A DNA stretch of 64,000 bases from Pelobates cultripes (GCA_933207985.1 OW240917.1:120423200-120487199); one strand, 5' to 3'; shown: positions 33,969-45,810, counted from the first letter of the stretch. Translations and numbers: made by a program. Notes: generated from the letters alone by a model not told the origin.

Positions 33969-35473
33969 AGATAAAAGACTTGCAAAATCAGATAAACGTG
34001 ACAAATTTCCTGAAAGCGAGTTTTGCATTAAAACGACTGAAAGCCAACACATTCGTCCTAGGAAACCAAGCGAGCAAAGCCCTGGCACAGAGACTTAGAG
34101 ATAAACAGGCCCAAACGAGAATACCCCACCTGCTTACACCACAAGGGCAAAAATTGACACAACCCATACAAATTTGCAATGAGTTTGCGTCTTACTACAG
34201 TTCTTTATACAATCTGAAAGACAACCCCCAGATACACCAACCCACGCAAAAATCGATCTCAGACCATATGCGCAGATTTGACTTGCCCAAACTACATGAA
34301 AAACAAATAGCGCATCTAACAAACCCCATTACAACTCAAGAAGTAGTACAACAAATAGAACGGATGCCGAGGGGTAAGGCACCAGGCCCAGATGGCCTCA
34401 CTAACCTTTACTACAACACGTTTAAACACATCTTGAGCCCATACATAACACAAGCCTTTAATTTGGCTACGAAACAGGGTAGCCTACCAACTGAATTTCT
34501 CGCAGCTCACATTATCACCCTACCCAAACCGGGTAAACCACCCACGGCATGCCCAAATTTCAGACCCATTTCCCTGCTGAGCGCAGATGCCAAATTATGC
34601 GCCAAAATATATGCGGAAAGGCTCAAAACAATCCTGCCTGACCTGATCTCAACAGACCAAGTGGGATTTGTGTCTGGCAGACAGGGCCCAGACAACTCGA
34701 GGAAGGTGTTAAACATCCTCCACTACCTCAATAGCTCCAAAATACAAGGTACACTCCTATCCCTAGATGCTGAAAAAGCGTTCGATCGGCTTAACTGGCA
34801 ATTCCTGCAAGAAGCACTCACCGGGTATGGCTTCCCCCCTACCTTCCTTAACGTAGTGAAGGCACTATACAGCACACCCTCAGCGACAGTGTTGAATTCA
34901 GGGTTCAGCTTCACCCCACTAACAATCACTAATGGCACCCGACAGGGCTGCCCGCTTTCCCCACTACTCTATGTGTTGGCCCTGGAACCACTAGCCATAG
35001 CGATCCGAAACAATCACGACATTAAGGGGATCTCCATAGGTGGCAAGGAATATAAACTAAACCTATTTGCGGATGATATCCTTCTCACGCTATCTAACCC
35101 AGCAATCTCCCTCCCAAACCTCCACAGAGAAATACAGGATTACAGTAGGCAATCATACTACCAGTTAAACCTAGCCAAAACCCAAGCCATGTGCATAAAC
35201 ATCCCCAAGACGGATGAGGAGAGGTACCGACTCAAATTCCAATATGACTGGAGGAATGACTTCTTGACTTTCCTAGGCATCAAACTCACCAAAAGACACA
35301 CCGATCTCTACGAAGCCAATTACATTAAACTAATTAAAGAAGTGGACCGCATACTGCACTCATGGCAAAACAAGTTTCTTTCCTGGTTAGGCAGAATAGC
35401 GGCCATCAAAATGACAATCTTGCCAAAAATCCTCTATCTGTTCCGTTCTTTACAAATACCCTTACCGCAGTAG
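33969..35473 (+). pseudogene. L1-type ORF2, reverse transcriptase part
   Basis: Open for almost 500 codons in a different frame from the endonuclease. RT motifs in order: RGKAPGPDGLTNLYY; ITLPKPGKPP and NFRPISLLSADAK; QVGFVSGRQGPDN; LSLDAEKAFDRLNW (first catalytic Asp); GTRQGCPLSPLLYVLALEPLA; LNLFADDILL (the FADD box, 35067-35078); and LAKTQAMCIN with FLGIKLT. All catalytic Asp residues are present. It ends at a premature TAG (35471-35473), after which the same frame continues. Confidence 0.93.
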
Positions 35474-36737
35474 TTCCTACTCAGATTCCAATCCAGCCTG
35501 ATTAAATTCAGCTGGGGTGGAAGACACCCAAGGGTCCCAAGAGCGTTGCTCATGAAGTCAGTAGACAAAGGAGGCCTGGATCTCCCTAACCTTAAGGCGT
35601 ACCACCATGCCGCACAAACGGCAAACCTCCTTGCCATGCACTCCACCACATACACTCCCCAATGGATAGAGATAGAGGCTAGCTGCAGCGGAGTCGCGGA
35701 TCTCCCTGCGGCCCTGTGGATACCCAAACAATTGCGCCGCACACCACCAAACGCCCTACCCACCACTAAGTCACAGGTCCAAACTATGCTCTTCAGAACC
35801 ATGGTCTAGGGCAACGCCACTACGCTCAATAAATCTCTGTAACAACACATTCCCTTACAGAACATGGAATGCCTCTAATATTACACACTTGCACCAGATA
35901 AGCCAGATAAGCTCCCCGCAAGGACTACACCAGATGACAGATATCCAAGCCACATACAACATACCACCACAACTCACGTTTTCATATTGGCAGATGAAAG
36001 CACTCATAGGCAAAACCACAAAGCTAGGCCCCTCACTCGCATCACCCATCACCCTAACTCTTTTCGAAAAGATGTGCATACACCAAATCCCAACTAAAAA
36101 GACACTGTCTGTGTGCTACAAATCAATCACTGAGAGTGAAACCGAGACGGAGAGGAGATATCAGACCGAGTGGCATAGGGACATAGGCAGGTCACTTACA
36201 CAGGATGACTGGCACTGCATACACACAAACCACAAGGGCCTCACAACATGCGCCTCCCACATTGAGACCTCGCGCAAATTAATATACATATGGTACATGG
36301 TACCTGCACGGCTCAAGAAAATATACCCAGACACAAGTGACAGATGCTGGAGATGACAGGAAGGGACTATGATCCACATCTGGTGGACATGTACACTAGT
36401 CCAACCATACTGGAAGCAAATAGCGGAATTAATTCAAGGGGCCACAGGGTGCATACTAGACCACAATGCAGAAACATTCTTATTCCAACTCCTACCCAAA
36501 GGCACGGCACAATGCATCAACAAACTAATATTCCTAATATTAACGGCAGCCTCCTCATCACTAGCGAAACAATGGAAATCCCCAAAGATCCCATCCCCAG
36601 CAGAGGTAACAACAATGGTTTCGACAATGCTAGAATATGAAGGAATAATGTGGAACCAAACAAAAATGGGAAAAGGTAACGCCACAGCGAAAACACTCTG
36701 GGCCACGTACATAGCAGGCCGAGACCTTAGCAACTAA
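35474..36737 (+). pseudogene. L1-type ORF2, C-terminal part
   Basis: Continuation after the TAG: SLIKFSWGG and GGLDLPNLKAY (35500-35600), PQWIEIE and LWIPKQLRR, a stop at about 35806, then a frame change. From 35889 to 36356 the sequence runs to YMVPARLKKIYP and the zinc-knuckle CWR followed by TGA in place of a Cys codon. It continues in frame with HIWWTCTLV (36369-36400) and ends at RDLSN (36737). The CCHC-type C-terminal motif is therefore broken at one residue. Confidence 0.88.
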
Positions 36738-37525
36738 CAAGGGGCCACGAACAGGACAGCACAGACCCAAATAAACGCCACGAACCAAACCAACAAAGAC
36801 ATACGAGTTAATTTGTTATCCCAGTTACCCCCCCCCCCAGAAACTCTTTCCGACAGGTAGACAATAGGATCAAGTCCACCCCGCCAACACAGGCACCGGT
36901 GGACACAAACTAAAAAATGAGCTAGCCTTCCACTCTCCCCCACTCCTCCCCGAGAGAGAATCGGGACCACACGGCCCCCGCGTAGGGATCAGAGCGGGAA
37001 ACAAGGTACACTAAGGGGCGCTAAGCCCCATGGAACACTCAGGAAGATACTGAACCTGCTCTTAATGATTTAGGGGATGGGATGGCACGAGGGAAAGAGG
37101 GGAAGATACTCTGTACACACGAGATATAACCTGACACAGGTATTAGAGCCACGGCAAGGGACAGCCACACGATAACTGAATCGAGACAACATAGCAGTAA
37201 AGGTCAACAGAGAGGACCCTCGACGGCCCCATGAACGACAGTTAGCGGTCTGCCTTGGCACACCATTTAACCCCCACTAACCAAACAACAAGATAACACA
37301 CATCAGAGTATCAGAATGACCTGTTTGCTGCGAAGGAACATCGCTCAAGTGTAATATCATGTGTGTTAATGTAAACGAACTAGGTTAATGGAAAACAAAC
37401 GCTGTACAACTGCAATTTCAAGGTTAAAACCTTCCCCCCCCTCCCCTCTTTATTTCTGTACCCCTACCCTCTTATCCTCTTATATTCGACAAAATAAAAT
37501 TGTCAAATTGAAAAAAAAAAAAAAA
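36738..37525 (+). other. 3' UTR and poly(A) of the L1-type LINE
   Basis: C-rich patches (36828-36838, 37434-37445), an AATAAA-like AAAATAAAATTG just before the A-tail, and 15 As at 37511-37525. Confidence 0.85.
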
Positions 37526-37802
37526 GATCCCAAGCATCTTAATGAAGCCAGCTCAAACTGTCAAACTGAACCCATAAACAACAACAGCATACTGTAGTGG
37601 TTATGGTGCTTGAAGAGTTCAGTTAAATGACTCACAGTACTGGGGATCAAAAACAAAAGTAGCTAATGAATGACAATAGAAATGAATGTTGGGCAATAAT
37701 AAATATCTAGAATTGTGTTTTGTGAGTTTTATTGAAACTTAGAATACAGGCTGAAAGCTTCAAGTTAGGGATTGTAGGATCTTCTTCAAAACATTGACAA
37801 TT

Positions 37803-38130
37803 AATTATTATTATTATTATTATTATTATGATATTTATAGAGCACCATCAAATTCCGCAGCGCTTTACAATGGGTGGTCGAACAGACATGTAGTTGTAAC
37901 CAGACAAGTTGGACACACAGGAACAGAGGGGTTGAGGGCCCTGCTCAATGAGCTTACATGCTAGAGGGAGTGGGGTAAAATGACACAAAAAGGTAAAGAT
38001 AGTATTAGACTAGTGACAGTTGCAGAAGAGGAATCAGTCAGGAGCTATTAACAGTTTAATTGATACGCTTTTCTGAAGAAGTGGGTTTTTAACGATTTTT
38101 CGAAGGAGTGGAGACTGGGTGAGCATCTAA
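37803..38130. mobile_element. ATT-tailed interspersed repeat (long copy)
   Basis: (ATT)n then ATTTATAGAGCACCATCAA, CCGCAGCGCTTTACAA, AGGGCCCTGCTCAATGAGC and TCTGAAGAAGTGGGTTTTTA. This block order is common in fish and frog genomes. Short copy at 19720-19778. Its class is not certain. Confidence 0.65.
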
Positions 38131-38185
38131 CGGAGGAGGGAAGTAATTATTAATTGAAAAATAGAATAAATCAGCTATAGCATAA

Positions 38186-38697
38186 TATCATATCAGAGAG
38201 TAACAAAAATGCATAACAAAATTTTACACAGATATTTAGAATAATGTGTGGTCTATAAAAGTGCATATATTACTAGACTGAATTCACTAAAAAGACAGTA
38301 ACAAAAACAGTGCAAGTGTATCATTAATGCCAGGTCCAAATACAGGACAGAAGATCTGGTGTCTTGCACGGCACAAAAGATGTGATAGTATTTTCAAATA
38401 ATGGACACATTTTAAAACTGTACAATTGACTCCAGATCTTCTGTACTGTATTTGGAGTCGGCAATACCCATATAGTTGTATGTGTAGTGAGAGGAGAACC
38501 CACTTATCTGGACTCTAATACGTTAGGACCACCAAAAATTAAATAAATTTTCTCACTATTTTGGTATTTTGGAAAACACAAACAGTAATACAAAAGAAAA
38601 ATTAATGGAAAAAGTACAGAAGTAATGCATTTTGAAGATGTCCCTCCAGGCAAGTTACACAAAAAAATAGCAGATACATTTTGTGACAGTTTGTTAA
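38186..38697 (-). repeat. 500-bp interspersed repeat, copy 1
   Basis: Reverse-complement match to 42831-43345 along its length. Shared blocks include CCAAATACAGGACAGAAGAT, AGAAGTAATGCATTT and TACTGTATTTGGAGTCGG. Each copy contains an internal inverted repeat around CAGAAGATCTGG. Begins TGTCACAAAAT on the minus strand. Confidence 0.85.
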
Positions 38698-38699
38698 AC

Positions 38700-39140
38700 C
38701 TAACCCCCTCTGAGACATTCTACATTAAAGTTTACAGGTTTAAAATACAAATACGAAGGGAATGAATACATAAAACACACACTGTTATATTTTTCCAGAT
38801 ATATTTTTGGTTGACTGCCTCTTGATAGAAGTAAAATTCCTTTCCAGTCAGTCAGTTTAACATTTTATTTCATTTAACTTATATTACCTTTAGCAATAAA
38901 ATACAAAACAAAAACAAAATCACTATGGAATAGCAAGCAAACACAAACGTCACCATACATCTGTATAAAGGGCTTAAAAGCAGCTAGTCATTACATAAAA
39001 TACAAATGAAATAGGTAGGCTCCTGTACAGTGTAACAGGGATTTAACTGACAGGTCTAAATGAAAGGTCTTTTACGAACCCCAGTTAGGATAGTTTAGAG
39101 AGCAGGAGATTTACATTATTGAGTGACTTTATGTTTACCT
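38700..39140. other. unannotated stretch
   Basis: No feature recognised. Confidence 0.4.
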
Positions 39141-39164
39141 ATTTAGAATGTTCTTTCTTTACAA

Positions 39165-39174
39165 TTCTCTCTCC

Positions 39175-39220
<46 letters not shown>

Positions 39221-39300
39221 TGCTACTACAGAGATTAATATACATGTATATAAAAAATATATATATATATGTATGTGTGTGTGTGTGTGTGTGTGTGTAT
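39165..39300. repeat. (CT)n, (AT)n and (GT)n microsatellites
   Basis: CT run at 39168-39211, AT runs at 39212-39221 and 39257-39270, GT run at 39275-39298. Confidence 0.95.
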
Positions 39301-39424
39301 GTATTACTGTCAGAATCACATCAATTAAAACTTCTATCTGTACGTTGTTTTAGCAGGACTGCTACCAAAATGTATGTATCGGAAGAAAAACCTATTACTA
39401 TCATTCACCTGTCAATCAACTCTT

Positions 39425-39680
39425 GGGCATAGGCGCCTGTGCTGAAGAACTGAGTTACAGGGGAGCAGGAGCTGTGAGCCCATGTAGAGGATACAGAAGT
39501 TCCTCTACCCTGGTCCGCTCAGCCATACTGCATGCAGTGACCGGCAGGAGGGGGAGTACTGTGTGCCTCCCTTCTGCTGGTCATCCAGCCATTGTGCCCT
39601 ACACTGATGTGTACCAGCCTTGAAGGAATGCCGGCACACTAGGAAATATGCTTGCCAGTCTGGCCCTGCGTAGAAGAGCC
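39425..39680. mobile_element. probable hAT fragment related to 18151-19239
   Basis: Contains GTGACCGGCAGGAGG...CCTTCTGCTGGTCA, resembling GGCAGGAG...CCTCCTGCCGGTCACTG of the 18-kb hAT, and an end-like GCCAGTCTGGCCCTGC. TSD and left end not resolved. Confidence 0.4.
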
Positions 39681-39699
39681 TTTAAGTGGGGAACCAAAC

Positions 39700-40420
39700 C
39701 CTGTATAACATGCAGGTACCTCACAATTGGAGATAAATTTATAAGCACTACTACTGGCAAGGTATGCAGGAGCACCCAATAAGTTAATTGCCACAGTGTT
39801 CATGTTATTTATTTACTTACTTGCTCAAAATGTTGAGCAAACTGCCAGAATGTGGAATGATAGGATGAAAGAGCATATTTACGCTAGGCTAATTTTGTAA
39901 ATATTAACTTTGCTTCTGTAATGGTGTTGATCTTCATTTTTTTAAAATGCTATTCAAAGAGTTATCCTGAAATGGTCATCAGGGTGATCTTCTTAATGGT
40001 CTTAATTTTTAGTCCAAATCTTTACTGCAGGCACACAGGTTCCATCTGACCTTGATTTTATCTTTTTATTTCTTTTTTCTTTGTGATTTGTTTCATATGA
40101 CTTCATTAATGTGCCGGTGCACATTTATAGTGCTGCCCTCTGGCAGACATTCCAAAAAAGTGTTAAACAGTTTGTACTGGACAAATGGGAGATCCTCTAG
40201 TTCTCCCCTATTAACCTACGTACATGTCTTCATTACCCTTGTGCCTATGAACAAAACTGATTTGTAGTATCCATTTTGCACCAGTTTCAGTGTTCTTTTT
40301 TATTGTCATGTCTATGTTTTATTTTATGGGACTCATGAGTTTCTACTGATTTTCTATTTTGTTTGATGTCTACTTACATGTGTTTGCTGCAACACTTGTC
40401 AAGAATTTTCTATTTTCCTT
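39700..40420. other. unannotated stretch
   Basis: No feature recognised. Confidence 0.4.
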
Positions 40421-40679
40421 AATATATACTGAACAAAATTATAAACACAACACTTTTGTTTTTGCCTTCATTTTTCATGAGCTGAACTCAAAGATATAAG
40501 ACTTTTTCTATGTACACAAAAGGCATATTTCTCTCAAATATTGTACACAAATGTATCTAACTCTGTGTTAGTGAGCACTTCTCCTTTGCCAAGATAATCC
40601 ATCCACCTCGCAGGTGTGGCATATCAAAATGCTGATTAGACAGCATGAACATAGCACAGGTGTGTCTTATGCTGGCCAC

Positions 40680-42083
40680 TAGGGTTGAGCGGACACCTGG
40701 ATGTTTGGGTCCGGCGGGTTCGGCCGAACTTTGAAAAAAAGTCCGGGTTCGTGCTCGTACTTGACCCCAAACTTGACCCCGAACCTGAATCCCATTGAAG
40801 TCAATGGGGACCCGAACGTTTGGCCACAAAAATGGCTCTAAAGAACTCCTGGAAAGGGGTAGAGGGCTGCAAAAGGTAGTAAAATGTGGGTAAGAGTAGG
40901 ACAAGTGCCCTGCAAACAAATGTGGATTGGGAAATTACTTAAAAATAACATACAATAAGCAGCCGCTTAGTAGATAACTCCCTAATTTCCACGGTATTAG
41001 GGAGCTTTCTACCAAAAGGTAGAGCCAGTTGCTGCTGACGGGTGGGGGCCCTAATAAGGGGGAGGTGAACCTAGCATCCTCCCCCCCTGCCCAAACCCCT
41101 GCGCAATGGGTGGAGGCCATAAATAAAAAATGGGGGGGTCCTAATGTCCTCCTCCCCTGCCCCAACCCCTAAGCGGAGGGTGGGGGCCATAGATAAAAAT
41201 TGGGGGGGACCTAATGTCCTCCCCTCTGGCCCCCACCCCTGCGTGCCATGTGGGGGCCCTAAATAACAATAATGGGGGGACCTAAGGTCCTCCCCCCTAG
41301 CCCCCACCCCTGCGTGGCGGGTCGGGGCCCTAAATAACTATAAGGGGGACCTAATGTCCTCCCCTCGGCCCCCACCCCTGCGCGGTGGGTGGTGGCCCTA
41401 AATAACAATAAGGGGGGGACCTACTGTCCTCCCGCCGGCCTCACCCCTGAGCGGTGGGTGGGGGCCATAAATAAAAAATGGGGGGGACCTAATGTCCTCC
41501 CCCCCGGCCCCCACCCCTGAGCGGTGGATGGGGGCCATAAATAAAAATTGGGGGGACCTAATGTCCTCCCCCCTGGCCCCCACCCCTGCAGGCGGGTGGG
41601 GGCCCTAAATAACAATAAGGGGGGGGACCTAAGGTCCTCCCCCCCCGTTCCCCACCTCAGCACGGTGAGTGAGGGCCCTAAATAACAAAAGGCGGGGGGA
41701 GGGCCCTAAATAACAATAAGGGGGGACCTAATGGTTTATTAAACTCACTGTTTAATAGACACGCCCCTACTTGCGGTATAGCGAGTAGGGGCATAATTTA
41801 CTAATACTAGGTGACCAGCTTCTATAGCAGCTGGGTCACTTGCTGCACTGGCCAATCACAGCCATGCCATTAGTAGGCATGGCTGTGATGGCTTCTATGG
41901 GCACACAAGTCAAACGCTTGTTGATTGGCTGCCCTGCAGCCTATCAAAACACGTCATTAAATCACCGAACTCCGAACTCCAACCCGAACATACAGTGATA
42001 TGTCCGTGTTCAGGTCCGGGGTCCAAAAAAACGTAATGTTCGGTACGAACCCGAACTTTTCAGTTCGGGTTCTCTCAACTCTA
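40680..42083. mobile_element. hAT-like satellite element inserted in the Tc1
   Basis: The ends TAGGGTTGAGCGG and, on the other strand, TAGAGTTGAGAGA are inverted copies. The flanks CTGGCCAC (40672-40679) and CTGACCAC (42084-42091) match at 7 of 8. Inside are a CCGAAC/GTTCGG-rich arm at each side and a core shared with the 23.3-24.8 kb hAT: GCAGCCGCTT.GTAGATAAC on the left, TTTAATAGACACGCCCCTAC and GGTATAGCGAGTAGGGGC on the right, and a 70-bp satellite between. No transposase. Confidence 0.85.
41030..41730. repeat. GC-rich satellite inside the hAT (reverse orientation)
   Basis: About nine imperfect units of 65-75 bp with GGGGGGACCTAATGTCCTCC and GGTGGGGGCCCTAAATAA. This is the reverse complement of the satellite at 23690-24310. 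Confidence 0.85.
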
Positions 42084-42189
42084 CTGACCACAATAAAAGG
42101 ACACTCTAAAATATGCAGTTTTACCGTACTGAGGGGATCCGGAGGGGTCCGAAAACCAGTCAATATCTTGTCAGAGCATCATTTGCCTA

Positions 42190-42836
42190 ACGCAGTGCAA
42201 CACATCTCCTTCGCATTGAGTTGATCAGGTTGTTGATTGTGGCCTGTGGAATGTTGGTCCACTCCTCTTCAATGGCTGTGCGAAGTTGCTGGATATTAAC
42301 AGGACCTGGAACATGCTGTCGTATACGCCGATCCAGAGCATCCTAAACATGCTCAATGGGTGAATGTCCGGTGAGTAGCCTGGCCATGCAAGAACTGGGA
42401 TGTTTTCAGCTTCCAGGAATTGTGTACAGATCCATGCAACATGGGGCCGTGCATTATCATGCTGCAACATGAGGTGATGGTCGTGGATGAATGGCAAAAC
42501 AATGGGCCTCAGAATCTCATCACGGTATCTCTGTGCATTCAAAGTGCCATCAATAAAATGCACCTGTGTTCATTGTCCGTAACATACACCTGCCCATACC
42601 ATAACCCCACCGATACCATGGGCCACTCGATCCACAACATTGGCATCAGAAAACCGCTCACCCACATGACGCCGTACACGCTGTCTGCCATCTGCCCTGT
42701 ACAGTAAAAATCAGGATGCATCCGTGAAGTGAACACCTCTCCAAAGTGCCAGTCGCCATCAAATGTGAGCATTTTCCCACTCAAGTTGTTTACGATGACG
42801 AACTGCAGTCAGGTCGACACCCCGATGTCACAAAAT
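42190..42836 (-). pseudogene. Tc1-type transposase, C-terminal DDE fragment
   Basis: Minus-strand pieces of a DDE transposase. The first half (42570-42836) is frameshifted but contains residues matching the FTDE-to-GGGVMVWAG region. The open part (42225-42563) reads GTLNAQRYRDEILRP, then LQHDNARPHVAW with the second catalytic Asp, then PVLAWPGYSPDIHP, where the third catalytic Glu (normally shortly after SPD.NPIE) is lost to a frameshift. The paired-type DNA-binding domain is absent. Inactive. Confidence 0.92.
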
Positions 42837-43345
42837 TTATCTGCTATTTTTTGTGTAACTTGCCTGAATGGACATCTTTGAAATGCATTACTTCTGTACT
42901 TTTTCCATTATTTTTTCTTTCGTATTACTGTTTGTGCTTACCAAAATACCAAAATAGTGAGAAAATGTATTTAATTTTTGGTGGTCCTACCATATCGGAG
43001 TCCAGATAAGTGTGTTCTCTTCCAACTAAACATACAAGTATATGGGTATTGCCGACTCCAAATACAGTACAGAAGATCTGGAGTCAATGGTACAGTTTTA
43101 AAATGTGTCCATTATTATCGTGTGCACAAAGAATGGAGATGCCGTGCAAGACACCAGATCTTCTGTCCTGTATTTGGACGTGGCATTAAAGATACACTTG
43201 CACTGTTTTTGTTACTGTATTTTTAGTGAATTCAGTATATTAATATCTGCACTTTTATAGACCAAACATTATTCTACATATCTGTGTAAAATGTTGTTAT
43301 GCATTTTTGTGACTCTCTGAAATGATATTTTGCTATCGCATCTTG
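42831..43345 (+). repeat. 500-bp interspersed repeat, copy 2, inside the Tc1
   Basis: Starts TGTCACAAAATTTATCTGC. It is the reverse complement of 38186-38697. It occupies the place of the N-terminal half of the Tc1 transposase gene. No clear TSD was found. Confidence 0.8.
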
Positions 43346-43559
43346 ATAGCCCACACCTGTGAGGTGGATGGATTATCTCGGCAAAGGAGGAGTGCTCACT
43401 AACACAGATTTAAACAGATTTGTGAACAATATTTAAGAGAAATAGGCCTTTTGTGTACATAGAAAAAGTCTTATATCTTTGAGTTCAGCTCATGAAAAAT
43501 GGAGGCAAAAACAAAACTGTTGTGTTTATAATTTTGTTCAGTGTATATTATATTATCAT

Positions 43560-44720
43560 TATTTTTCGCACTTGCACTGTTTTCTTATATTGTCCTTTTA
43601 TATAATGCATATGGTTATTGCACCACAAATCCCTTAAAGAAGTCCTATGTTAGCCATTTAAGAATGATTTGAGACCTAACTGTTGCTGTTATGTGCCCAC
43701 AGCCCTTCTGGATATTATTCATTAGTGTAGGATGTCAGCTGAAGTGGGTATGGTTCTTCGAGTACCCATATACCATTTTTAAAAAAATGTATTTAAATGT
43801 TAATTATATTACACCTGAAGATGTTTAATTTTATAACTGTGGAATGTGTCACCATGCCAAACAACTCGCATGATGGGCACCTATTAGATACTGGGCATTC
43901 CATAAAAATATTCTGAGTATATAACATCTAATAATATTTATGAGTTTAAATATTCGTAGCTCTGTAAGCAGTAAGATACAATATAATATGATAGCATAAT
44001 GTTAGCCTCTTATTTTTTAATAAAATTGCTGGCCTACCTACAATGGAAAATTGTTCCATCCTTACATTCTTTTATAACACTGGGAACAATACATGACCTT
44101 ATATGCCCCCAGAATCATGTTCATGATGGATGCATACCTTACTCTCAGCCTACCGATGTGCATTATTTATCTAGGCAAAACAATGGGATATTCTAGGGGG
44201 ATGTTTTGGAATAAAAACATGACTTCTATTTTTCTAGGACTTTTTACTGAGATAAATATGTATAAAATACAGTTGCACATATGTCCACAATGAGCTTATC
44301 TGTAATTGGACACAAACCAAATAAAATAAAAATTCTTATATGTTTAATATTTAAACTCCTCAGATAGAAAGTATTTTTTAAGTTAATTTGCTGTCAAGAC
44401 ATGTATTTGGGAAAAGAATATAAAACATTTGAATAAATGAGGTGCATGTGAAACACTAAAAGGGATTTATTTTTCCTTCTTCTGTGTTTTGTGCAAATTC
44501 ATAATAGAGGAAAAATGTAATCACCACAAAGCTTTATTTCCCAACTTTAGGTGTTAACATACTGACAAAAATGTTTCACACACTTTTCTGTCACATCACA
44601 CACTCCACCTTGATGAATGATGCTTTTCTCAGAATTCAGGCCACCCGTACTATTCATTGCAGAGTGGAATATTTTGTGTGTCATAATCAGTCAGTAAATT
44701 AAATGTATTTTCATGAACTG
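43560..44720. other. AT-rich unannotated stretch
   Basis: No feature recognised. Confidence 0.4.
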
Positions 44721-44725
44721 TTGTA

Positions 44726-45297
44726 TTAAATGGACACGATAGTCACAAAAACAACTTTGGCTTCATGAAGCAGTTTTGCCCCTGAAGTCCCACTACTCAA
44801 TTCTCTGCCATTTAGGAATTAAATCACTTTTGTTTCTGTTCATGGAGCTCTAACCACACCTGTCCTGGCTGTGACTTACAGAGCCTGCCTGAAAAAAAAT
44901 ATTCTATGTTCAATCAGATGTTTGTGTTCCTAACACTATAGTGTTCCTTTAACTTGCTTTAGTTAGATAAGTTTTTATCTCCTGCTCTGCATATTGAACC
45001 TTTATTGCATACAGGAGGCTCCACCAGGCTCTAGTATAATATTAACAGAGCAGGAGATAAGTCTAGATTAAATAGACTAAGTCATAAAGGAAGTTTAAAC
45101 ATTAGATCTTTCTTTACAGGAAGTATAGGAAGGCTGTATAGGTCACATGCAGAGAGATCTGACTAGGACAGCATAAACAAAGTGATTCAGCTCCTAAATG
45201 GCAGAAAATTAAGCAGTGGGATAGCAGGGACATGATCTGTACACCAAAATTGCTTCATTAAGCTAAAAGTGTTTTAGCATCTATAGTGTCCCTTTAC
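44726..45297. mobile_element. T2-like MITE (second copy of family D) with a nested MITE end
   Basis: Left end TTAAATGGACACGATAGTCAC, right end TATAGTGTCCCTTTAC, a decayed TTAA. The interior matches 15095-15616 (CTCAATTCTCTGCCATTTAGG; GGAGATAAG). At about 44918-44950 it holds GTTTGTGTTCCTAACACTATAGTG... ending CCTTTAA, which is the right end of family E and not part of family D. Confidence 0.82.
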
Positions 45298-45299
45298 TA

Positions 45300-45800
45300 T
45301 TTTTGATACTGAATTGTCTAATGTGACTGAGTAAAAACCAGCCTACTTTGCATACCATTGACATGTGTGAAACATAGTATATTGTTTAATTATATCTAGA
45401 GGAACAGAAAATAGGTTAGATTAAATTAATTTCCTATGCTAGGGGAATCAGGTGTTTGTTTAAAGCTTCCAAACCACACTTGCTGCTTTCTGAACCAGAC
45501 TGTGAGTTACCTTTCAATTATCTTCATGTGTGTTGGTCTTGTGCCATTTAGTTCAGCTTATTGCAATATTTGTAGAAAATACTGATGATTAATAAAAAAA
45601 AACTTAGCAAATAAGCACATCACTACAAACCTATGTAATGAAGGTATTATCAATATGGGTATTATTGTGTATTCCTCTGTATATTTTACTATACATTTAC
45701 AAACTTTATTTCTAACAAATCAACCATTCTCTTAATTGTCTATATGTTTATATAGAGGAACAATGCTTCTGTGTGCTTACATTTTTTTAATTAAAACTGA
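45300..45800. other. unannotated stretch
   Basis: No feature recognised. Confidence 0.4.
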
Positions 45801-45810
45801 ACTTTAATCA

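Larger units (their letters stand above)
31051..37525 (+). mobile_element. near full-length L1-type (L1/Tx1-like) LINE
   Basis: A 6.5-kb non-LTR retrotransposon with very short 5' leader, ORF1 (31059-32138), a gap of about 0.8 kb, ORF2 (about 32958-36737), a 0.75-kb 3' UTR with a CGACAAAATAAAATTG end, and poly(A) at 37511-37525. The flanks AAAAGAAGATCCC (31038-31050) and poly(A)-AAGATCCC (to 37531) give a probable TSD of 8-13 bp, ambiguous at the A-run. Few disabling changes suggest a fairly young copy. Confidence 0.93.
40427..43545 (-). mobile_element. Tc1-type transposon, disrupted by two insertions
   Basis: Inverted ends of about 200 bp start TATACTGAACAAAATTATAA at the left and mirror this at 43525-43545. 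TA dinucleotides flank both, as expected for Tc1/mariner. The ends share GAGCTGAACTCAAAGATATA, CATCCACCTCGC and AGTGAGCACTTCTCC blocks. A hAT (40680-42083) and a 500-bp repeat (42831-43345) lie inside, and the part encoding the N-terminal transposase domain is missing. Confidence 0.9.

Noticed and set aside
35434..35802. 122-codon minus-strand frame
   Set aside because: Antisense shadow of LINE ORF2.
40557..40919. 120-codon minus-strand frame
   Set aside because: Spans the junction of Tc1 and hAT ends, a chance frame.
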